From assembly GCA_022705365.1 (NCBI GenBank), contig JAKJEP010000024.1, positions 1 to 17,219 of the forward strand: a stretch of DNA of 17,219 nucleotides. The letters are read 5' to 3'. This document shows positions 1 to 7,177 of this stretch, piece after piece. Under the pieces are notes generated by a model. It searched no databases and had not been told where the DNA came from. It was given only the letters and a program-made list of their open reading frames with translations. Origin of the DNA: Planctomycetota bacterium. Lineage in GTDB: Bacteria > Planctomycetota > Phycisphaerae > Sedimentisphaerales > SM23-30. The position numbers and the translations under genes were made by a program. The first letter of the stretch is position 1. Every line of letters starts with the position of its first letter.

Positions 1-2117
1 GGAAATACGGTATTTTGCCACCGCCGCAGAACTGCGGGGATGCGGGGATGGAATATCTTTACTTTGATTTCAATCGGGACTGTTATATCGATTTGCAGGA
101 TTTTGCTTTATTCACAAAGGAGTGGCTGTATTGTAACGATCCGGAAAACAGTAATTGTCTTGATTATTGGGATCTGATGGCCCAGCGGGAATATGAAGAG
201 GCGGCGGACTGGGTAAAGGATAAATTTACCGGAAGTGCGCCGGCGGTGCCGTTTTCGTTTGTTTATGACGGGGCAGCTTCGGATGAAATTCTATCCGGCT
301 GGCCATTGAGCCAAAGACAGGTGTCCCTGGATGCCAATCGGACGCAATATACCCTGACTTACACCGATCCGGCGACGGGACTGGAAGTGAAATGTATAGC
401 GATAGCCTATAACGATTTCCCCACTGTCGAGTGGACGGTTTATTTCAAGAACACTTCCGACACAAATACACCGATTCTAGAGGATATTCTGGCTCTGGAT
501 GATGTGTTTACCAAATTGAATGGCCAGGATTTTCGGCTGCATCATTTCAAAGGTGCTCCTTCGACATCGAATGATTATCAACCCTACGACACTCTGTTAG
601 AGCCGGAAACTAAGAAAATCCTCAGCGCCGCCGGCGGTCGTTCCACCAATAAAGACATGTCATACTTCAACCTGGAGACTGGAGATAAAGGTGTAATCGT
701 GGTGGTGGGTTGGCCGGGTCAATGGTCCGCCACACTTGCTCGCGACACCCTTAATAGCGTCAACATTTCCGCCGGGCAGGAATTAACGCATTTACGGCTG
801 TATCCCGGTGAGGAGATTCGCAGCCCGCTGATGGTGGTGCAGTTCTGGCAAAAAGACTGGCTGCGCTCGCAGAATATCTGGCGGCGGTGGATGCTGGCCC
901 ATAACCTGCCGCGCCAAAACGGAGCGTTGCCGGAGCCGATGATGTCGGCGTGCAGTTCGCATCAGTTTAACGAAATGTGCAATGCCAACGAAACCAACCA
1001 GAAATTATATATTGACCGGTATGTGGAGGAACAAATTCCGCTGGATTTCTGGCATATGGATGCGGGGTGGTATATCACCAGCAACTGCTGGCCGGGGACG
1101 GGGACCTGGGAAGTGGAGACCAGCCGCTTCCCCAACGGGCTGCGGGCGATTTCCGATCATGCTCACGCCAACGGCATGGATATTATTTTGTGGTTTGAGC
1201 CGGAGCGGGTTACCTCGGGCACGTGGCTGACGAACAATCATCCCGAATGGATTCTAGGCGGCAGCGGGGGCGGGCTGCTGAATCTGGGCCATGCGGACGC
1301 CTGGAACTGGCTGGTCAATCATGTCGATGGATTGATTAACAGCGAAGGAGTGGATTTGTACCGGCAGGATTTCAATATGGACCCGCTGGGGTACTGGCGC
1401 GGGGCGGATGCCGCTGACCGGCAGGGCATGACGGAGATCAAGCATGTGGTGGGTTATCTGGCGTATTGGGATGAGCTGCGGCGGCGGCATCCGGATATGC
1501 TGATTGATACCTGTGCTAGCGGCGGTCGCCGCAATGATCTGGAGACCCTGCGCCGCTCGGTCCCGCTGCTGCGCAGCGATACCATTTTCGGGCCGGTGGA
1601 TCAGCAGTGTCATACCTATGGAATTGCGTTCTGGATTCCCTATTACGGCAGCGGCCAGCGTGCTCAGGATACCTATACTTTCCGAAGCTGCATGTTACCC
1701 TATAATACGGCTTGCTGGCAGATGCTGACTAGTGAATTGGAACCGAATCCCGGCATAAATTATGACTTTGTGCGGCAAAAAACTACCGAATGGCGCAGCA
1801 TTAACCAGTACTATCTGGGTGACTATTATCCGCTCACAGACTACAGTCTGTCCAACGGCGACTGGATGGCCTGGCAGTTTGACCGGCCGGACCTGGGCGA
1901 AGGGATGGTGCAGGCGTTCCGCCGGGCCGGCGCCGCGGTTTCCAGTATGATTTTAAAGCCCAGAGGGCTGGACGCGGACGCCTGGTATATCGTGAAAAAC
2001 CTGGACGAGGCCGTCGGCAGCCGGATCTATGGCAAGGACCTGCTGATTCAAGGTATAATCGTCAATATCCCCTCCCAGCCGGGAGCGGCGGTAATAACGT
2101 ATCAGAAGGATAATTAG
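1..2117 (+). CDS. GH36-like alpha-galactosidase with N-terminal dockerin-like module (5' partial)
   Basis: The reading frame is open to the left edge; the codons before the TTG at 15 read K-Y-G-I, so the true start lies outside the window. Residue numbers here count from that TTG. Residues 7-48 form a cysteine-framed dockerin-like segment with a D-x-N-x-D-x-x-x-D calcium-loop pattern (D18, N20, D22, D26), as seen in many planctomycetal secreted proteins. The rest is a GH36/melibiase-type catalytic region: beta-sandwich N-part, then WFEPERV, then LYRQDFNMDP with probable nucleophile D452, CASGGRR, and LLRSD with probable acid/base D522. By family knowledge it hydrolyses terminal alpha-galactosides outside the cytoplasm. 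Its closest relative here is the enzyme at 9298-7178, which shares all these motifs. A dockerin-like module ahead of the catalytic domain is unusual, since such modules usually end a protein. The exact substrate is unknown and alpha-N-acetylgalactosamine is possible. Confidence 0.85.
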   Translation, partial: KYGILPPPQNCGDAGMEYLYFDFNRDCYIDLQDFALFTKEWLYCNDPENSNCLDYWDLMAQREYEEAADWVKDKFTGSAPAVPFSFVYDGAASDEILSGWPLSQRQVSLDANRTQYTLTYTDPATGLEVKCIAIAYNDFPTVEWTVYFKNTSDTNTPILEDILALDDVFTKLNGQDFRLHHFKGAPSTSNDYQPYDTLLEPETKKILSAAGGRSTNKDMSYFNLETGDKGVIVVVGWPGQWSATLARDTLNSVNISAGQELTHLRLYPGEEIRSPLMVVQFWQKDWLRSQNIWRRWMLAHNLPRQNGALPEPMMSACSSHQFNEMCNANETNQKLYIDRYVEEQIPLDFWHMDAGWYITSNCWPGTGTWEVETSRFPNGLRAISDHAHANGMDIILWFEPERVTSGTWLTNNHPEWILGGSGGGLLNLGHADAWNWLVNHVDGLINSEGVDLYRQDFNMDPLGYWRGADAADRQGMTEIKHVVGYLAYWDELRRRHPDMLIDTCASGGRRNDLETLRRSVPLLRSDTIFGPVDQQCHTYGIAFWIPYYGSGQRAQDTYTFRSCMLPYNTACWQMLTSELEPNPGINYDFVRQKTTEWRSINQYYLGDYYPLTDYSLSNGDWMAWQFDRPDLGEGMVQAFRRAGAAVSSMILKPRGLDADAWYIVKNLDEAVGSRIYGKDLLIQGIIVNIPSQPGAAVITYQKDN

Positions 2118-2170
2118 TAAAACTACGTAATACTCTCGGCAGCGGAATCTTTTATTTTCCGGATTGACCG

Positions 2171-2186
2171 GCGGAAGTATTTCCGC
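2171..2186. repeat. Small hairpin in the prfB leader
   Basis: GCGGAA (2171-2176) pairs with TTCCGC (2181-2186) around a GTAT loop. An alternative partner, AGCGGAA at 2141-2147, can pair with TTCCGCT at 2181-2187 over 7 bp. The structure lies in the 120-base gap between the GH36 gene and prfB. No U-tract follows the hairpin, so an intrinsic terminator is not supported. Confidence 0.25.
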
Positions 2187-2237
2187 TACCATCTCCGCCT
2201 GATTGCTGCCTATGCTATAGTATGGAGTTATGGAAAA

Positions 2238-3363
2238 ATGGTAGATATTGACTATGATAATATTGGTTCTCTATTAGAGGACCTCTCGGCCCGGATCCAA
2301 AAGATTCGGGACTCTCTTTGACATCCCCGGCAAAAAGAAGAAGCTGGCGGAACTGGAAGAAACCATGAACCGCCCCGGCTTCTGGGATAATGCGGAAGCC
2401 GCCCAGAAAACCGTCAGCCAGCTCAAAACCATCAAAGCCCAACTCGATCCGCTGGAAAAAGCTTATAAACAACTGGAAGATGCGGTTCTTTTCTGGGAAA
2501 TGGGCCAGGCGGAAAACGATACCCAGACCAAGCAGGAAGTTGCTGATTCCCTGCCGGGCTTGCAGGAAATGGTGGATAAGATCGAACTGGCTTCGCTGCT
2601 CAGCGGGAAAAACGATCCGCTGGATTGTTTTTTCAGCATTCACGCCGGGGCCGGCGGCACGGAAAGCTGCGACTGGGCCAATATCCTGCTGCGGATGTAC
2701 ACCCGCTATTTCGACCGGAGCGGCTATGCCTATGAGGAGCTGGACCTGACGCCCGGCGAAGAGGCGGGGATTCGGTCGGTCACGATGCGGGTGAAAGGGG
2801 CCTATGCCTTCGGGTATCTTTCCTGCGAGATGGGTGTCCACCGGCTGGTCCGCATCAGCCCCTTCGACGCCAACAAGCGGCGGCATACCAGTTTTGTGGC
2901 GGTGGACGTCCTGCCGGACCATGGAGCGGCTTCCGAAGTGGAAATCAACGAAAACGATATCGAAATGGAACTCTATTGCCGGGCCAGCGGGGCCGGCGGC
3001 CAGAACGTCAACAAAGTCGCCTCGGCGGTTCGTATCCGGCACAAACCCACCGGGATCGTCGTCAACTGCGTTTCCGAGCGGAGCCAGCATCAGAACCGGG
3101 CTCTGGCCCTGGCGCTATTGAAATCCAAGATCGAGCGGATGGAACAGCAGAAACGCGATAAGGAAATGGCCCAGATGTACGGCGAAAAGGGGGATATCGC
3201 CTGGGGCAACCAGATTCGCAGCTATGTTATGCAGCCCTACCAGATGGTTAAGGACCATCGCACCGAACACCAGGTCGGCAATCCCGACAAGGTTCTGGAC
3301 GGGGACCTGGATGAGTTCATCTTCAGCTACCTGCGCCTGCGGGCCGGTCGAAATGATAAATAA
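2238..3363 (+). CDS. prfB: Peptide chain release factor 2 (programmed +1 frameshift)
   Basis: RF2 recognises UGA/UAA stop codons in the ribosomal A site and triggers peptide release. The zero frame starts at ATG 2238, with GGAG at 2224-2227 ten bases upstream. It encodes 27 residues ending in CTT (2316-2318), then hits TGA (2319-2321). Reading resumes in the +1 frame from GAC at 2320 and runs to TAA at 3361-3363, giving about 374 residues, the normal family length. In the joined protein the stop-codon recognition motif SPF is at 207-209 and the catalytic GGQ at 253-255, both within a few residues of the E. coli positions. The join yields IRDSL-DIPGKKKK, which matches the family's N-terminal helix. 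A predictor that ignores the shift would wrongly start at ATG 2365 and lose 42 residues. The gene is convergent with the methyltransferase, leaving only 28 bases between their stops. Confidence 0.97.
2308..2322 (+). promoter_or_regulatory. prfB programmed +1 frameshift site
   Basis: The slippery CTT codon (2316-2318) is followed by in-frame TGA and a C (2319-2322), the known CUU-UGA-C element by which RF2 regulates its own synthesis. When RF2 is scarce the ribosome slips +1 and makes full-length protein. The Shine-Dalgarno-like stimulator is weak here: GGGA at 2308-2311, four bases before CTT, compared with AGGGGG three bases before it in E. coli. Confidence 0.93.
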
Positions 3364-3391
3364 TCGCCATAAACAGGTCGAGCAGTAAAAT

Positions 3392-4072
3392 TCAGTTTCT
3401 GCCGGCCAGAAGAAAGATTTCGTTTTCCGGACGCAGGAGGCGAAGAAAAAACAAGCCTGCGCGGTAAAGGAACAGCGAAAGCCGGGCCAGAAACGCCAGC
3501 CGTCTTTCATAGCTAAAAGGCCGTACCTTTATGGTTTCGATGCGAAAACCGGCGGCAGCGACAAGATTGCCGAGGCTTTGGGCGTTCCAGGAAAATAGGT
3601 GCTGATTGGGATCATGGGCACGGTAGTTACGATAGCGGCGGCGGGTTTCGTGGGGTACATAGAGAAGCAAACGCCCGTTGTGACCCAGGAGCTTTTTCAT
3701 CCGGTCCAGCATCGCCAGGGGATCGGCCGTATGTTCAAGAACGTGATGGCAGAGGACGGCGTCAAAACAGCCCAGATCAGCACGGTCCAGATTGGTCAGG
3801 AAGTGGATGCCGAACTTCTCGCAATCGCAGCGCCCGGCTTCGTTGAGGTCGTAGCCCCATTTTTCGCGGCAGGAGAGCAACCGCAGGTTATAGCCGCCCC
3901 CCACACCGAATTCCAGGACGCGGTCCGAAGGGCGAATATAAGGCTGGATTTTGCGGCAGCGCTGGCGGGAGATCACCTGTTGGGTAAATTCATCGGCGAC
4001 TATCAGGGTGTAATAAACCTGACCGCGCTCGCCGCGATAATGCTGTTCTATATTGGACAGATGTTCAGGCAT
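3392..4072 (-). CDS. Class I SAM-dependent methyltransferase
   Basis: This 226-residue protein has the Methyltransf_11/UbiG-like fold. SAM-binding motif I (VLEFGVGGGYN) is at residues 52-62. A post-motif segment, DAVLCHHVLEHTADP, is at 104-118, and LLLYVPHE follows at about 135-142. The C-terminal end (about 191-211) is hydrophobic and rich in basic residues, so peripheral membrane contact is possible. The substrate cannot be read from sequence; relatives act on quinones, lipids or glycan-linked small molecules. The ATG at 4072 is the first start in frame after an upstream stop, but no clear Shine-Dalgarno precedes it. It is transcribed towards prfB and probably has its own promoter at 4148-4176. 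Confidence 0.85.
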   Translation of the reverse strand: MPEHLSNIEQHYRGERGQVYYTLIVADEFTQQVISRQRCRKIQPYIRPSDRVLEFGVGGGYNLRLLSCREKWGYDLNEAGRCDCEKFGIHFLTNLDRADLGCFDAVLCHHVLEHTADPLAMLDRMKKLLGHNGRLLLYVPHETRRRYRNYRAHDPNQHLFSWNAQSLGNLVAAAGFRIETIKVRPFSYERRLAFLARLSLFLYRAGLFFLRLLRPENEIFLLAGRN

Positions 4073-4147
4073 ATAGGGACTACTATTACCAGATATCTTC
4101 TGATTTTACCGTATCATATTACACAAATCGTATTTTTTACCAGTACG

Positions 4148-4176
4148 ATTATAAAGTATCGCTGGGAAAACAGCAA
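4148..4176 (-). promoter_or_regulatory. Candidate sigma-70-type promoter for the methyltransferase
   Basis: On the minus strand TTGCTG (4176-4171) is followed, after a 17-base spacer, by a perfect TATAAT (4153-4148). It lies between the transporter stop and the methyltransferase start, about 75 bases upstream of that start. A 7-bp inverted repeat (AATCGTA at 4126-4132, TACGATT at 4144-4150) overlaps the -10 box and could be an operator. The -35 box is only partly consensus. Confidence 0.4.
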
Positions 4177-4195
4177 GACAAACGCAAAATCCGGA

Positions 4196-5614
4196 TCAGG
4201 ATAAAAACATCGGCAGATGGAAGACACAAAAATAACCGAAGACCAGAAAGGCGGCCAGTAAACCAATTGCAAAAATCCTGCCGGGCTTGAGAATTTGATA
4301 TGCCTGCTGGGAAAGCAGCTTGGGCATCACCACAAACAAGCCGACCGCTACCCATATGGCCTGTAACGGGGTCAGCAGGATCCCATCCACCACCGCGGAC
4401 AAACGAACCATAAACACCGGCATTTCTCCCAGCCAGTACACGATCGCTATGTTGGTAGCGAGAAAGAAAAGCAGAAACATGCGGAACTGGATTTTCCAGG
4501 TGAATTTTTGATTGAAACCGGGAATACAGATGCGAAAGGCGTCCGCCAGCATACGCGGCCAGCCGGCCAGAATGCCGATGAGCGTGGAGGTAAGTGCTGC
4601 GGCCCCAGCCAGCTTGAACAGCAAAGCCCCAGTAGAACCCCAATTCTGAGCAAAGATATTCGAAAGCGTAAAGGCCACTTCCTTGCCCAGCGGTGCCATA
4701 TGACCGGGTCTCAAAATTCCCGCCCCGGCAACAAGAAAGGCACAGGTGGCGGTAATCCCAATCACAAATGCCAGCGTGGCATCCACATACAGGACCTTAC
4801 ACCAACCCTTGATTTTATGGGCCTGGTCTAATTCCATATTTTTCAGCATCGGCAGGTATGCCGATTTCCCATAACCCCGGCCGGCAGCGGCTCCATAACC
4901 CGCCCCCAGAACCCAGTAGCTGTAAAAAACCTGGCTGGCAAAACCGCCCGCTCCCCAGCCGATGAGCGGCAGTACCTCATTCCAGGGATTGGACGATACT
5001 CCCTGTAAATCCAAAGCCCACGCGGGAACCGAGGGAACCGGCAGGCGGAGGTTTTCCAGCAGAACCTGAAAACCGGGCAGGACATGGATAGCTACATAAA
5101 TGACCCCCAGGATAATAATCAGGACGAAGATGCTCATCACAATTTTAAGCACATCAAAGATTCCCGACCAGACCACCAGCAGCGCAAACAACGCCACCGC
5201 CCACCCGGCGACCCAGTGCGGCCCGATCGGAATCATGCTGTGGATAAACGCCCCGGCAGACACGGTCAGCGAACCGATGGACATGATGGCCGCGATGAAC
5301 TGCACGGCCAGCACGATCCAGACTACCCAGTGCGCCGGACCCGGAATGCGGGCAAACATATCAATCATCCCTTCGCCGGTGCAAACCGTATAACGGCCGC
5401 CGCTCATGCCGATCCAGTATTTCAGAAAGATGCCGATCACCACCGCCCAGAGTACCGAAGTACCCAGAATCGCCCCCGTCCGGGTGGCCAGGATCACCTC
5501 GCCGGAGCCGATATACTCCGCGCACCAGACCATCGAGGGTCCCAGCATCGCCAGGATCGCCAGGCCCTTGGGGGGAGTCGGAAGGGATTCCTGGCTATGG
5601 TTGATGGCTTCCAT
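4196..5614 (-). CDS. Nramp-fold transporter with non-canonical metal-site motif
   Basis: This 472-residue integral membrane protein has about 11 hydrophobic segments and a short hydrophilic N-terminus. The segment GPSMVWCAEYIGSGEV (25-40) corresponds to the Nramp TM1 stretch that normally holds the DPGN metal-binding signature; here it reads GSGE (36-39). The TM6 stretch (about 217-243, containing FASQVFYSYW) lacks the usual M-P-H triad. By family knowledge Nramp proteins import Mn2+/Fe2+ with protons. With those ligands missing, the cargo here is uncertain and could be a different ion or an organic solute. ATG 5614 is preceded by AAGGAG (5626-5621), which overlaps the stop of the DUF1570 gene. 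The gap between the two genes is 11 bases, so they are very likely cotranscribed and translationally linked. Confidence 0.8.
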   Translation of the reverse strand: MEAINHSQESLPTPPKGLAILAMLGPSMVWCAEYIGSGEVILATRTGAILGTSVLWAVVIGIFLKYWIGMSGGRYTVCTGEGMIDMFARIPGPAHWVVWIVLAVQFIAAIMSIGSLTVSAGAFIHSMIPIGPHWVAGWAVALFALLVVWSGIFDVLKIVMSIFVLIIILGVIYVAIHVLPGFQVLLENLRLPVPSVPAWALDLQGVSSNPWNEVLPLIGWGAGGFASQVFYSYWVLGAGYGAAAGRGYGKSAYLPMLKNMELDQAHKIKGWCKVLYVDATLAFVIGITATCAFLVAGAGILRPGHMAPLGKEVAFTLSNIFAQNWGSTGALLFKLAGAAALTSTLIGILAGWPRMLADAFRICIPGFNQKFTWKIQFRMFLLFFLATNIAIVYWLGEMPVFMVRLSAVVDGILLTPLQAIWVAVGLFVVMPKLLSQQAYQILKPGRIFAIGLLAAFLVFGYFCVFHLPMFLS

Positions 5615-5625
5615 GAGCGCCTCCT

Positions 5626-7122
5626 TCAGTTAATTTTCCTGATTCCTTCCCGCCAGATGAGTTGGTCCATAAAATTACGCCAGCTTCGTTCCAGCCTGGA
5701 CGGGTTGCCAAAATATTTTTCAAAATCGGCGATTCGCTCTTCCTCCGTATATGGCTGATCGGTAATCCGCAGGGCCAGGTCATAGATATAGTCAAACAGA
5801 TTTTCATGCTGCTCTTCAACCAGGTAATAGAACAAGGCCCAGGCAGTCGCATAAGCCGACGCCATTTCCGACTGGCTGGGATTCTGATAAAACAGCTTAT
5901 CATCCACGATCAGGTCTTTCAGACGGATGGGAGGGCTGCTGCTGAAGGTCTCCAGCCGTTTTCGATTGACCAGCCCCGGCTGATCCCATTGCCCTTCCTG
6001 CGGGGCCTCGAAATAAACCGCCAGCCCTTCCAGCAGCCAGACCGGCGTTGCAAAATACCGGCTGTGGATACCGCAAGTATAGGCCAGTTGATGGGTGCCC
6101 TCGTGGATGGTGATGCTGACATTTTGATTGGTATAAAACGTCCGCACTTTTTCAAATTCGGACTGGAGCGTCCGCGCATGCTTTCGCAATTCGTTCAAAA
6201 GTTCCTCGCCGGTCGCTTTTCGCTGGCTGCCGTCCGGGTCGGTGATAACATACTGCTGCGGCCCCTTACGCAGCGCTTCGGTCACTTCCCGCTGCTGCTG
6301 TTTTACGAGCTGCAACTGCTTGCCCACCTCGTCCCGCACCTTCAGGAACTGGCTGCCGTTTTCGGAAATGGCGTCATAAAAATAGCTCCGCCCGGTCTTG
6401 CCGGAATAAAATCCTTCGGAATAGGTAATATTTTCCGCCATTTTCTGGGCGTACTGGTAATACTGCCCTGCCGTATCAAACAGCACCACTTCCAGCCGGT
6501 CGGTCAGCGGGGCAGGCTCGAAATGCCGGTCCTCGAAAAAGCCCATGAACTCCTCGTACAGCCGTTCCAGCCGCTCGCCGGTCGTTTCCGCGAAAATATC
6601 CGCGCTGTTGTAGCAGATTCGATAATGCGGGGTGTTCAGAATCCGGAAATCCTCCCCTAGGTCCGCCAACATTTTCTCATCCGCCGCCGGGTTATCCGGG
6701 ATATTGGCATGATGAAGCCGATATTCCCGAAATAACTCCCGGGCCTCTTGGTGATTCTTATCGATCAGCAGCGCCGTCCGCAAGGCCCGGCTATATTCGT
6801 TTTCCAGCTCCTTCTCCTGCGCCCAGCGGGCCAGTTCCACACAGGCATCCGCCCCCTGAAGGGAGGCTTCCTGCAGCCGGCCGATAAAAATATCCTCCGG
6901 CAGCGGTTTCTTCTCGATTGTTTCCACATCCGTTTTTCGCAGTTCGATGGAACCGGAGCGCAGCTCAATCACCACCGTCTCATGCCGCTGCGTCACCCGT
7001 CCCTCAAAACTGCCCCCATTTTTCAAGTACACCACATCCCCCGCGGCGAAACCGGCCAGCGACAGGCACAAAATCCCCGCCGCCGCCATAAATTGTCTAT
7101 ATGGGTAGAATCGGTTTCTCAT
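5626..7122 (-). CDS. DUF1570 family protein, putative secreted zinc metallopeptidase
   Basis: This 498-residue protein begins with a basic n-region and a hydrophobic stretch (FMAAAGILCLSLAGFAAG, about 11-28) that reads as a signal peptide. Residues 30-70 (VVYLKNGGSFEGRV and onward) form a small beta-rich segment of a type common in planctomycetal exported proteins. A central charged stretch (about 256-330) is probably coiled-coil. HEGTH at 340-344 and WLLEGLAVYFE with E365 about 20 residues later give the gluzincin H-E-x-x-H...E zinc-ligand pattern of the DUF1570 family. Peptidase activity is inferred; I know of no substrate. AGGA lies five bases before ATG 7122. The gene follows the GH36 gene by 55 bases and precedes the transporter by 11, so the three probably form one operon. 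Confidence 0.85.
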   Translation of the reverse strand: MRNRFYPYRQFMAAAGILCLSLAGFAAGDVVYLKNGGSFEGRVTQRHETVVIELRSGSIELRKTDVETIEKKPLPEDIFIGRLQEASLQGADACVELARWAQEKELENEYSRALRTALLIDKNHQEARELFREYRLHHANIPDNPAADEKMLADLGEDFRILNTPHYRICYNSADIFAETTGERLERLYEEFMGFFEDRHFEPAPLTDRLEVVLFDTAGQYYQYAQKMAENITYSEGFYSGKTGRSYFYDAISENGSQFLKVRDEVGKQLQLVKQQQREVTEALRKGPQQYVITDPDGSQRKATGEELLNELRKHARTLQSEFEKVRTFYTNQNVSITIHEGTHQLAYTCGIHSRYFATPVWLLEGLAVYFEAPQEGQWDQPGLVNRKRLETFSSSPPIRLKDLIVDDKLFYQNPSQSEMASAYATAWALFYYLVEEQHENLFDYIYDLALRITDQPYTEEERIADFEKYFGNPSRLERSWRNFMDQLIWREGIRKIN

Positions 7123-7131
7123 GACTATCCT

Positions 7132-7148
7132 ATCGGCTATCCGCCGAT
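7132..7148. repeat. Intergenic stem-loop between the GH36 and DUF1570 genes
   Basis: ATCGGC (7132-7137) pairs with GCCGAT (7143-7148) around a five-base loop. In the minus-strand transcript it would sit between the GH36 stop and the DUF1570 ribosome binding site. There is no U-tract after it in that direction, so an mRNA-stability or translation-tuning role is more likely than termination. Confidence 0.35.
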
Positions 7149-7177
7149 TCTTTATCCATTTTTGTCCAGCACGGCAA

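Noticed and set aside
2238..2365. Apparent frameshift making prfB look like a pseudogene
   Set aside because: The shift occurs exactly at CTT TGA C and the joined protein has normal length and motif spacing, so it is programmed recoding.
2215..3090. 291-codon open frame on the minus strand
   Set aside because: It is antisense to prfB, with no motif or ribosome binding site to support it.
4126..4150. Hairpin as a terminator of the transporter transcript
   Set aside because: The stem is 7 AT-rich base pairs with an 11-base loop and no U-tract follows on the minus strand. Overlap with a TATAAT box fits better.
5662..6660. 332-codon open frame on the plus strand
   Set aside because: It mirrors the DUF1570 gene, whose HEXXH motif, signal peptide and ribosome binding site support the minus strand.
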